A DNA stretch of 64,000 nucleotides from assembly GCA_041671045.1 (NCBI GenBank), contig JBAZCF010000003.1, forward strand, positions 186,001 to 250,000. The letters are read 5' to 3'. Under the pieces are notes generated by a model. The model was not told the origin of the DNA. It ran no database searches and saw nothing but the letters and a program-made list of their open reading frames with translations. The stretch comes from Parachlamydiales bacterium (lineage in GTDB: Bacteria; Chlamydiota; Chlamydiia; Chlamydiales; JABDDJ01). Below, piece by piece: positions 44,815 to 53,088 of this stretch. Every line of letters begins with the position of its first letter. The stretch's first letter is position 1. Both the position numbers and the translations under genes were made by a program.

Positions 44815-45174
44815 GTTAATTCCAATTAATTATTAATAACTTAAAAACAGTAATTAATTTTGTGATAAATGTAAATGTAAAATTAAGAAAGTAGATACTT
44901 CAATAAAGTTGTAGTCGATTGGTATATAAAGGGATTCTATTGGAGTCTGCTCAGAATTCGGATTATAAAGCACGTTAAGGGTTTTGTCATTTCTACATCA
45001 CCCTAAAAAAGTTCCCATTTTTTTCTATTTTTGCAACTCCCTCAAGTTCTTTCAAATCATGGGGGTAAATCTTTACCCGAGCTCGCCCTTTGGCTTTAGC
45101 AGTAACTTAATAATATCTTAATATAAATTATATAGAATAAAATTTTTACTGTGGTAGTAAATAAGGATTAATTG
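44815..45174. other. Intergenic region holding the second 44-bp repeat
   Basis: About 360 bases without a supported gene. It contains the 44-bp repeat at 44937-44980 and AT-rich sequence with a likely promoter for the ankyrin gene. A minus-strand frame through the repeat does not resemble a known protein. Confidence 0.45.
44937..44980. repeat. 44-bp dispersed repeat, copy 2
   Basis: Same orientation as 32461-32504, two mismatches; 44949-44980 identical to 32473-32504. It lies at the left edge of the accessory island. Confidence 0.8.
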
Positions 45175-47736
45175 ATGATTGTTTCGGCTATAAATAATTT
45201 CAATCATTTTATATTTGGAATCGCTAAATGTCTTGCAAATTTCTGCTGTAAAATTAAATGTGCTAGCTTAGCTATTTTCCAATCTTTCTGTTTTCAACCA
45301 AAAAATCTTAACTTAGAAAATCGAAAAGTTGTTCCTGAAGAAAAGCTTAACTACGATGAGCTTCTTCCTATTATTACTGATACGGCTCTTACTGTCTTGG
45401 ATAGAGAGAAAGGGGCATGGGCTGCTGTAGCCAAAGCTCTTTGTGCTATGGAGCTCCCAAAAGACTTTTTTGAGCAATCCCTCTATTCTCCCTTACAAGC
45501 TGCCGTGTTACTGCAAGATTTAGAATTATGCAAAAGAATGGTAGAACTTGAGTTTTCCATTAACTCTCCAGAAAAGACATGTAAACATCCTCCCTTAGCT
45601 ATAGCTCTAGGAAAAGTTGCAGAGGAAATAGAAAATGATTTGGAGAAAAGAAAATGGAAGCTATTTTATCATCACACTGAAAAGCAAGAAAATGCATTTA
45701 ATAAAAAATGGGCAAGAAATTGGAACTATCATAAAGGCTCGGAAGAAATTGCATTATATCTAATCGAAAAGGAAGCCGAATTATCTTACCACACATCTAA
45801 AGGCTTCACATATCTTCATCTTGCAATCGGTCATGGATATGAAAAAGTTTGCAGATTATTGCTAGAGAAGAGCGTAGATGTAAATAAAGGTGGCCTTGTC
45901 TATTACCAGCGCGAAACACCTCTACAGTGGGCTACCCAGCATGGAAATATTGCAATAACCAGACTATTATTAGAGAATGGAGCTTCATATCCAGCTATCA
46001 ATTTTAATAATCGCAATTATAATCCTTTTTATATTGCGCTAAAGAAAGTTAATGAAGAGTTGATTCAAGTATTTTTAGATCATGGAGAACAATTAGATCA
46101 AGAAATAGACTGGATTGGCGATAAAAGTTCTCTTTTGGATGGTGTTAATGAACCGCAATTATATAAACTAGCTCTAAAACTTGGAATCAAACTTGAACGT
46201 AAATTCGGAATATATGAACGTACTTACCTTCATTTGGCAGCAGAAAGCAAGCATGCAAATGAACTAATTCCAATACTCCTTCAAAAAGGAGCTAATGCGC
46301 GTGTTCTAGATAATGAGGGATATACACCACTGGCGCGTTTTCAAATAAAGAATGATCTTAAAACGCATGCAGATTTGGAGAAAGCGGATAAAGGCCTTAC
46401 TTCATTGATGTGTAATTTACGTTTATTAGGTTTACGCTATTCATTCAAAGGAGCAGCTTTTGAAGGAATTTTAGACCCTATCACTTATGCTGAAGCAGCA
46501 AATTCTTTGGAAAATCATTTGAAAAATCAGGATAGCTTACCTCCCTTTTTCAATTCCCTTCCTAGAATTATTCGAAATTCATCTGAAGTTAAAGCAGACG
46601 ATATCCTTTCACAAATTGAACATAATGGAATAGTTTCAATTGCAAGTGGTTGGGATGGCATTTTTTCGGGGAATCATGCAACTGCCATTGTTTTAACAAA
46701 GCATTTTTTAATAAAATGCAATCGCGGAGATCATTGCGGTAAAGAATCTGGAGTGACTACCTATAAAATTAAAAATCCTTCAAATCTTTCTGAAGTTGTA
46801 AGTCTACTTACATCTAGTAAAGATGTGTTTGACAAAGATTGTAAGTTAAAGACGAAAGATGCGCAAATAGAATTTTTTAATAAGGGAATTAATGATCTTT
46901 TAGATTTAGAGAAGTTTTTCTATATTCCTCAAAAATGTCAAACAGTTGGAAACTGTGCTTGGTATGCAGCAAGAATGGCTGTACAGGGGTGTGTGATAGC
47001 TCATCACTTGCAAGAGAATCCTTCTATATCCATTGAAGAAGTTAAAAAATTGACCAATCCATTTTTCTCATCTTGGAAAGAAAGTGATTATTTAGGTTCC
47101 TTGGAGATCCTTGAGAAAATAGAAAACGAACCTATAATAAATGAATTTATAGATATAGAAAAAATTTATGATGAACTCTTTATATTGAATTTGCATAAGA
47201 AGAAGATATTAAAAAAACTTTGCCAATTGCGTCCAAGACTCCGCGAATGGATAAACAATCCAGATCCTAAGCTGATGAGCTATGGCTATAGCCATGCAAA
47301 TGCAAGAATCATTAAATTGTTTTTCGATCGAGGAGTAAAACCAGATTTGAATGCTTTTCTATACTGTTATGACGCAAAAGTTGCTGAATTGAATTGTGAT
47401 TACTTTATCAAGCAAGGGATTAAAGCTAGTATTCCAGATGAGTCAGGATGGACACCACTTCATATCTTTTGTATACAATGCCTTGCATTACCTGAAATAT
47501 TTGTGCCATTAATTATGAAACTCATTGAAGCGTGGAAAAGAGAATGTGAATTGACAGGTGATTTACAGCCTTTAAAAGAGGCTTTAAACATTGTTGAAAA
47601 AGAAGCTTCAACGGCTGCTAAACATGGATTGACTCCCTTACAGTACTTAACTGAATATAGTGAAGATTTAGCTCCAGTTAGTGCCTTAGTAGACCTGATG
47701 AAAAAATATGGCGCGACCGTCCCCGATAAATCATAG
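45175..47736 (+). CDS. Ankyrin-repeat protein with a probable papain-like cysteine protease core
   Basis: An 853-aa protein. The ATG at 45175 follows AGGA; the frame also has a TTG one codon earlier. Ankyrin repeats occupy about residues 90-430 (GFTYLHLAIGHGYEKVCRLLLEK, TPLQWATQHGNIAITRLLLENGA) and again about 690-845. Between them, SGWDGIFSGNHATAIVL (His about 500) and QTVGNCAWYAARMA (Cys about 593) form a His-then-Cys pattern like circularly permuted papain-fold enzymes. This arrangement suits a secreted effector. The catalytic call is inference from the two motifs. Confidence 0.75.
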   Translation: MIVSAINNFNHFIFGIAKCLANFCCKIKCASLAIFQSFCFQPKNLNLENRKVVPEEKLNYDELLPIITDTALTVLDREKGAWAAVAKALCAMELPKDFFEQSLYSPLQAAVLLQDLELCKRMVELEFSINSPEKTCKHPPLAIALGKVAEEIENDLEKRKWKLFYHHTEKQENAFNKKWARNWNYHKGSEEIALYLIEKEAELSYHTSKGFTYLHLAIGHGYEKVCRLLLEKSVDVNKGGLVYYQRETPLQWATQHGNIAITRLLLENGASYPAINFNNRNYNPFYIALKKVNEELIQVFLDHGEQLDQEIDWIGDKSSLLDGVNEPQLYKLALKLGIKLERKFGIYERTYLHLAAESKHANELIPILLQKGANARVLDNEGYTPLARFQIKNDLKTHADLEKADKGLTSLMCNLRLLGLRYSFKGAAFEGILDPITYAEAANSLENHLKNQDSLPPFFNSLPRIIRNSSEVKADDILSQIEHNGIVSIASGWDGIFSGNHATAIVLTKHFLIKCNRGDHCGKESGVTTYKIKNPSNLSEVVSLLTSSKDVFDKDCKLKTKDAQIEFFNKGINDLLDLEKFFYIPQKCQTVGNCAWYAARMAVQGCVIAHHLQENPSISIEEVKKLTNPFFSSWKESDYLGSLEILEKIENEPIINEFIDIEKIYDELFILNLHKKKILKKLCQLRPRLREWINNPDPKLMSYGYSHANARIIKLFFDRGVKPDLNAFLYCYDAKVAELNCDYFIKQGIKASIPDESGWTPLHIFCIQCLALPEIFVPLIMKLIEAWKRECELTGDLQPLKEALNIVEKEASTAAKHGLTPLQYLTEYSEDLAPVSALVDLMKKYGATVPDKS

Positions 47737-48343
47737 TCATACTTCGTTAGCAGCTGAAATTGGAGAAATGAGAAGAAAAGACATTCCACAATATCCCCCT
47801 GTTGTAGTTAGGGAAGCTGTTATTAACGCTCTTTTACATACGGATTACTCAATCAAAGGAGCTTCAATTCAAATAGCAATTTTTGAAGATCGTATAGAAA
47901 TAACAAATTCGGGCTGTTTACCCTTTGGGTTAAGTTTTGAAGCGGCTCTTTCTGGCATTTCCCAGTTGCGTAACCGTGTAATTGGTCGCGTATTTAGAGA
48001 ATTAAACTTGATTGAACAGTGGGGATCTGGACTTGGACGTATGATAAACATTTGTGAGCAACAAGGGATATCTCCTCCCAAATTTGAAGAATTAGGTAAT
48101 TTTTTTCGTACTACTTTGTATCAAGGTATTAACACATTTGTTGTGATTGAAGAATGGCAAAAGCAAATCATAGCATATTTAAAAACTCACAAAGAAATAT
48201 TGCCCAAGAAAGCACAGGAGCTATGGGGTGTCACTTCAAGAAAGACAAGCTCAAGATTGAAAAAAATGCGTGAACGAGGAATGCTCGTTGAAATTTCTAC
48301 AGGCCCCTTCGATCCTCAAAAAAAATTCAGTCTAAGAACATAA
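47708..48343 (+). pseudogene. C-terminal fragment of an AlbA_2/RecG-like ATP-binding regulator
   Basis: The 211 codons match the GHKL-type ATP-binding half (HATPase_c_4) of the AlbA_2/RecG-like family: YPPVVVREAVINALLHTDYS, IEITNSGCLPFG, LRNRVIGRVFRELNLIEQWGSGLGRMI. The C-terminal winged helix is also present. The usual N-terminal AlbA_2 domain (about 200 aa) is missing, and the frame begins inside the end of the ankyrin gene. It is possibly still expressed, but truncated. Such genes often travel on islands. Confidence 0.72.
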
Positions 48344-48375
48344 AAATTATAATCTCAGTACAACTCAAGGTATTT

Positions 48376-49287
48376 ATGAAATGTATAATGATAATGACCA
48401 CGGCCGTTTTGCTATTTTCAAATGCTTTAAACGCTCATATTCAGAGAGATTTATCCGTTATGGACAAGTTAAAAGCGTTAGAATCAAATATTGAAGAGCG
48501 TGTGGGAGTTTTTGCTATCAATACGGCAAATGATTGCACTATCGAGTATCGTGCTAAGGAAGTCTTCCCAACTGGGTGTACATCAAAAGTGATCGGCGTT
48601 TCAGCTGTTTTAAAAAAAAGTATGTCAGATCCTTCTCTTCTCTTAACGAATATTAAGTATTCAGAAGAGGAATTAAACGAATGGAGTCCGGTAACTAGAA
48701 AATATGTTACTACTGGAATGACAATTCAGGATTTGTGCGCAGCATCAATTAGCTTTTCCGACAATACATCAATGAATCTTCTTTTAAAAATAATTGATGG
48801 CGTTCAAGGAATGAATGACTTTGCTCAATCTATTGGAGATTTATCCTTTAGACAGGATAATGACTGGCCAGCAGAAGCTTTTTCTGGAGGAGTTAATAAT
48901 TTAAAAGACTCATCAACTCCTAAATCCATGGTTGAAAGCCTTCGTAAATTAACAATCGGTGAGATTTTAGATAAACCTCAAAGAGATCTGCTCATTACTT
49001 GGCTAATCAATACACAAACAGGCGCTTCCAGAATTAGATCCGCTATCCCTAATAACTGGGTAGTAGGTAACAAAACAGGGACAGGAGCTGTTTATGGCTC
49101 AACAAACGATCTAGCGATTGTGTGGCCTCCAAATCATGCTCCAATTCTAATTGGTATTTATTACACAAGTAATAATGAACATGCGAAAAAAAGAGAAGAT
49201 ATAGTTGCGAATGCAACCAGAATTTTAATCGAAGAATTTGTTAATGATGATAAAACACTGGTTCATTATAAGAAGATGCTTAAATAA
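48376..49287 (+). CDS. Class A beta-lactamase homologue with Cys in place of the catalytic Ser
   Basis: A 303-aa exported protein with a signal peptide at residues 1-20. Class A motifs are SDN (128-130), KTG (233-235) and the SxxK region. The latter reads FPTGCTSK: the nucleophile position is Cys68 (codon TGT at 48577-48579), with the general-base Lys71 kept. The omega-loop Glu166 equivalent is also absent (WPAEAF in place of WEPELN). It may therefore bind or acylate beta-lactam-like or peptidoglycan substrates without efficient turnover. It sits in a mobile-looking island. Confidence 0.88.
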   Translation: MKCIMIMTTAVLLFSNALNAHIQRDLSVMDKLKALESNIEERVGVFAINTANDCTIEYRAKEVFPTGCTSKVIGVSAVLKKSMSDPSLLLTNIKYSEEELNEWSPVTRKYVTTGMTIQDLCAASISFSDNTSMNLLLKIIDGVQGMNDFAQSIGDLSFRQDNDWPAEAFSGGVNNLKDSSTPKSMVESLRKLTIGEILDKPQRDLLITWLINTQTGASRIRSAIPNNWVVGNKTGTGAVYGSTNDLAIVWPPNHAPILIGIYYTSNNEHAKKREDIVANATRILIEEFVNDDKTLVHYKKMLK

Positions 49288-49371
49288 AAAGAATTTGTCT
49301 TAGCCAAACATAGAAAATAACATAGAAATGCGTTCTATAGAATTTTTTCTATGTTGAGTTGGAAGGTAGAT

Positions 49372-49685
49372 GTGAGAAAAGAAAAAACGATTATTAATGG
49401 TGGACGCCCTCAAAAAGACATTCAACCAGAAATGGTAGAAAAACTGGCTAGCATTGGCTGTACTGGCGACGAAATAGCAACTGTTTTGGGTTGTTGTCGT
49501 GATACTCTGTATGCCAGGTTTTCCGACAGCCTTAAAAAAGGGCAAACCAAGCGAAAGTTGCATTAAGACGCATGCAGTGGCAATCAGCAAGTTCTGGCAA
49601 TGTTGCCATGCAAATATGGCTTGGAAAAAATATGTTAGGACAATCCAATAATCACGAATCCCTATTCTTGAGTCTCAAGAGATAA
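49372..49685 (+). pseudogene. Frameshifted small-terminase-like/phage HTH gene
   Basis: The first frame (GTG at 49372 after GGAAGG) encodes GGRPQKDIQPEMVEKLASIG and TGDEIATVLGCCRDTLYARF, a helix-turn-helix of the small terminase type, and stops at 49566. A shift to another frame near 49560 gives ALRRMQWQSASSGNVAMQIW and LGKNMLGQ, the matching C-terminal part, ending at 49685. One base change thus split an originally intact gene. It is a prophage trace. Confidence 0.65.
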
Positions 49686-49775
49686 GAGTCATTCATTATG
49701 GTAAAAATACCCCAAAAACATGGTCTGAATCACTCAAATAGTATACCTAAACTTTAGCAAAAGTTCGATGACTAC

Positions 49776-50276
49776 TTGAAAAACCTATGCCCTAAACCAG
49801 AAATAGCAGAGCTTTATTTAGCGATGATGGAGGTTACTTTTAAGGCTAAAGAAGGAGACAGAGAACAACAGCTCAACAAACTGAAAAGCCAGCTAGCTTG
49901 CCATGAAGCTAACCTGCTCAAGTTTGATCAACAACGGTTTGTAACAGGTGAGCTAGAACCAGACTCCTATAGTCGTCTTAAACGTCATACCTGTGACCAA
50001 ATCGAAAAACTAAAGCTCGAAATGGAAAGCTTGAGGCTTAGCGATACGGCTTTTGAAAAATACAGTAGGTATGGCTTCAGCCTTTTGACGCACATGGATA
50101 TTTACTTTCAAATGGCGCCTTTAGATGTGAAACGAAAAATGCTTGGTTCGGTATTTCCTGGAAAATTGATTTATCAAGATGGAAAGTATCGAACCGAAGG
50201 AATGAATCCAGCTTTAATGCTTATCCTTCAGAAATCCAATGGCTTACAAAATAAAAAAGGACACTTTTCATATTGA
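49776..50276 (+). pseudogene. C-terminal remnant of a large serine recombinase
   Basis: The 166 codons (TTG start, frame open from about 49752) resemble the coiled-coil C-terminal region of large serine recombinases that follows the zinc ribbon: LNKLKSQLACHEANLLKFDQ, GELEPDSYSRLKRH and the final FPGKLIYQDGKYRTEGMNP. The catalytic N-terminal domain is missing. It ends 15 bp from tRNA-Leu, a common integration site, so it probably belonged to the integrase of a former element. Confidence 0.65.
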
Positions 50277-50285
50277 AAAGTGTCC
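50259..50285 (-). terminator. Rho-independent terminator of tRNA-Leu
   Basis: A perfect 12-bp stem with a 3-base loop, beginning 7 bases from the tRNA 3' end. On the minus strand it is followed by six T residues. Confidence 0.88.
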
Positions 50286-50291
50286 TACAAT

Positions 50292-50373
50292 TGCCCAGAA
50301 TAGGACTCGAACCTACACACCTTGCGGCACTAGATCCTAAGTCTAGCGTGTCTACCAATTCCACCATCTGGGC
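50292..50373 (-). tRNA. tRNA-Leu, anticodon UAG
   Basis: An 82-nt class II tRNA. The 7-bp acceptor stem GCCCAGA pairs with TCTGGGC. The D loop contains AATTGGTAGAC. The anticodon arm CTAGA-CT-TAG-GA-TCTAG gives anticodon UAG (reads CUN codons). A short variable arm (TGCCGCAAGGTGT) and a TTCGAGTC T loop follow. The discriminator base is A, and CCA is not encoded. The alignment with bacterial tRNA-Leu(UAG) is straightforward. Confidence 0.96.
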
Positions 50374-50384
50374 GAGATAGTAAA

Positions 50385-50414
50385 ACTATGCCAGAACAGC
50401 TTTAAAAAGATCAA
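50385..50414 (-). promoter_or_regulatory. Candidate promoter of tRNA-Leu
   Basis: On the minus strand, TTGATC (50409-50414) and CATAGT (50385-50390) are separated by 18 bases, with the -10 box 11 bases before the tRNA. Each matches 4 of 6 or better to the sigma-70-type consensus. Confidence 0.4.
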
Positions 50415-50502
50415 GGAAAAGATTCATCCTACATCAAATATTGTTCATAAATTACCTACGAATCTATTTTTCGCAAAACAAAATATAATTTATAGTACGG
50501 TC

Positions 50503-51915
50503 ATGAAGAACACTGTTGTATTCCTATCCCTCATCTCTGCACTGCTACTATGCTTGGCGCTTCTCCTTGGTTATTATTTCTTCACTGACCCTTGCCAGGG
50601 ACAATGTTCAATTCCTCCTATCAAAGATGAAGCGCCCTTACCTGCCATTTCAAAGGCGGCTTTTGTTACCAAAAGCTATACTCTGCCTAACGGCATAAAG
50701 CTTTTTGTCCTTCCCACAACTTTTGAACCGGATGAAGTCAGCGTACGTGTCATAGCGTCCAGAGGATATGCTGACGAGTCACCCCGCGCACGCGCTTCCG
50801 CTGAACTCGCGATAGAAATGGCATGGGAGTCGGGTGTTAATGGGAAGACAAGCGACCAGATTTCCGCCACGCTATATGCAGAAGGCATTGAACTGACCTC
50901 CAAAGTATATCCTTTCTTTACTGTGATGGAGGCTACACTGCCTACAGAGAAGATGGACAAGTTCTTCACTTTAGCATCTACCTTTATTCAGAATGCACAC
51001 ATAACCTCCAAGGGTTCCGATGCAATCAAACAGAAGATATGGAAAAACCTGGAAGAGAAAGCCGATGCTAGGACTGTCGATCTGGATGATTTGTTGAAAG
51101 AGCAGCTATACCCCGCATTACCACAGTTGCAGTCTCTGAGATTAAGCGACTTGCAGATATTAAATCCTCATGATGCTAATATTTTTCTGCGAAAGACGAT
51201 TTCAAATCCCAAGAATTATACTATTGTCGTTGTGGGTGACATAGAGCCTGAAACAGCTTATCAATTATTGAAAGAACATTTGGGTCAGTGGAAACCGCTG
51301 GCTCAAATAAACGCTTCCGAGTTTGAGGTGCCATCTCAAGAATCATTACCTATTAAAGGACAGACTCAAAAATCGTTTAACCTCCATCAGAAGGGCGATG
51401 GATTTACTAAGCTTGTTTTCCCGCTTAAGATTACCGTTACACAGGAAAGTATTAGAACAATAGATTTCCTTGCCAATCTTGTAGAAGAAAGGTTGCGCAC
51501 ATTGCTAAAAGAAAAGACGGGAAGTTATCAAGGGATTGATGTGAGCTATGAGTTTCCACTTTATCCACATTTGACACCCGTCGTTTTATCGATCCAATAT
51601 CGTTCTGCTTTCAACATCAATCAAGAAATCATTGAGTTGATCTTAAAAAACCTTAGAGAGCTCACCACAAAGGGACCTTCTAAAGAAGAATACGAAATGG
51701 TCAACCTTTATTTAGGCCAAGCGGACGAATATTGGAGAAAAAATAATGAATACTGGCTGGAAATGTTAAGCAACTATGGTTTATGGAACTGGCCTGTTAA
51801 CGACCTCACCAGTGATGTTACTCTGCAAGTGAATGAGAAAGACGTTAATGAGATGATATTCAATGTATTTGATATTAATGACTATTTAATGTTGTCTAGC
51901 TCGCTCGCACCTTAA
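50503..51915 (+). CDS. M16 (insulinase-like) family protein without the zinc motif
   Basis: A 470-aa protein with an N-terminal membrane anchor or signal (about residues 5-25), then two M16-type domains. The pattern TLPNGIKLFVLPTTFEPDEVSVRVIASRGYADE is the usual M16 opening, and YTIVVVGDIEPETAYQLLKEHLGQW closes domain one. Where active enzymes have HxxEH, this protein reads SAELAIEM, so zinc binding is lost. It may be a non-catalytic partner of another M16 subunit. Its end overlaps the convergent F-box gene by 20 nt. Confidence 0.82.
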   Translation: MKNTVVFLSLISALLLCLALLLGYYFFTDPCQGQCSIPPIKDEAPLPAISKAAFVTKSYTLPNGIKLFVLPTTFEPDEVSVRVIASRGYADESPRARASAELAIEMAWESGVNGKTSDQISATLYAEGIELTSKVYPFFTVMEATLPTEKMDKFFTLASTFIQNAHITSKGSDAIKQKIWKNLEEKADARTVDLDDLLKEQLYPALPQLQSLRLSDLQILNPHDANIFLRKTISNPKNYTIVVVGDIEPETAYQLLKEHLGQWKPLAQINASEFEVPSQESLPIKGQTQKSFNLHQKGDGFTKLVFPLKITVTQESIRTIDFLANLVEERLRTLLKEKTGSYQGIDVSYEFPLYPHLTPVVLSIQYRSAFNINQEIIELILKNLRELTTKGPSKEEYEMVNLYLGQADEYWRKNNEYWLEMLSNYGLWNWPVNDLTSDVTLQVNEKDVNEMIFNVFDINDYLMLSSSLAP

Positions 51916-52987
51916 ATACTTCTTTACCTAATTTAGCTGGCTGCTTCAAGGATAGCGACATATTGGTGAAGTCAAACATACGGTCGTCAGTATCTAAACC
52001 ATGTATTTCTAACAAAGTCAGCTGAGTCATTAGTCGGTAGATATTTGCAAGGATTTTAGGATCCAATTTTCCGGCAGAATCTACTCTAAGTACCTGCATC
52101 TGTCTGCATTTTAGCGTTAAATACTGCATATGCACGGTTTCAAGATCATTATGAGCAAAGCTAAGCTCTGTAATATTTTTAGGAACGACCTTTTCTAGAA
52201 ATTCCTTTATGCCGATAAGAATCTGCAACTCTTGCGGCAGATGAAGTTTCTTTAAGGCTGTGCAGTTTTTTGATAGCGTGACGAGGGGATATTTTTCTCC
52301 AACGGTTCCTTCGATAGAAACTTTACCTTTAATTTCCAATTTTTCCAGTAACGGCGAGCTAATAGCTAGTTGCTTAATAATAGGGGAGACATTTGTATTT
52401 CCTTCAATTAAATTCTCGTGTGCTTGGCAGCTAAAGCCCTGGATTTTGCTTAATCCTTCTATAGAAAGAGCAACGGATTCAGCATCTTCAAAATCCATAA
52501 AAGTTACATGAGTGAGGAAAGGTAAGGTTTTTAAACCTTTATTAATCACATCCCCGGATACGCCTGCATTGCCTTGCAGTGTCAATCTCTGGACAAAGGG
52601 GGCATTACTTAGCTTTGTTGTCCAGTCAGCTTCTGTTGCAATGGTTGAAACATCGATATTATTAATGGAAGCAAAAGGGGAATACGTAACACTTGCCTGC
52701 TGATTATGGCTATTTATTAGGCTAAGAAATAATGGTTTTCCTACAATCGTACATCTAGGTAATTTACCCAAATTATCATTCATTAACTGAATGACGACTC
52801 TATTAAATTGATGGTTGACTCGAGAGACATTACATAAGTCATTGAAGTTTAGATATCTAAACGCAATAAGAAGAACATCGTTATTTAGGAATACAGAATT
52901 TTCACTGGACTCTGTATGACTAGACCCGTTTAATACTTTTGGTTCTTTAGAACAAAAACAACCAAAAAATTTCGATAATAATGTCAT
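51896..52987 (-). CDS. F-box and leucine-rich repeat protein
   Basis: A 363-aa eukaryote-like protein. An F-box covers about residues 30-65: LNNDVLLIAFRYLNFNDLCNVSRVNHQFNRVV has the Leu/Val, Asp-Leu and terminal Trp-like positions of the fold. Degenerate leucine-rich repeats follow (about 120-350: LQRLTLQGN, LEKLEIKG, LKKLHLPQEL, ITELSFAHNDL). F-box/LRR proteins recruit substrates to host SCF ubiquitin ligases, so a secreted effector is likely. The ATG at 52987 follows GGAG. There is no Sec signal. Confidence 0.8.
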   Translation of the reverse strand: MTLLSKFFGCFCSKEPKVLNGSSHTESSENSVFLNNDVLLIAFRYLNFNDLCNVSRVNHQFNRVVIQLMNDNLGKLPRCTIVGKPLFLSLINSHNQQASVTYSPFASINNIDVSTIATEADWTTKLSNAPFVQRLTLQGNAGVSGDVINKGLKTLPFLTHVTFMDFEDAESVALSIEGLSKIQGFSCQAHENLIEGNTNVSPIIKQLAISSPLLEKLEIKGKVSIEGTVGEKYPLVTLSKNCTALKKLHLPQELQILIGIKEFLEKVVPKNITELSFAHNDLETVHMQYLTLKCRQMQVLRVDSAGKLDPKILANIYRLMTQLTLLEIHGLDTDDRMFDFTNMSLSLKQPAKLGKEVFKVRAS

Positions 52988-53088
52988 GTAAAACTCCAAC
53001 GTAAACTATAGCATAAACAAAAACACCATATTTGTAAAGATATTATTTAAAATATTAAGTATAATATAATTATATATATGAGGTTAAT

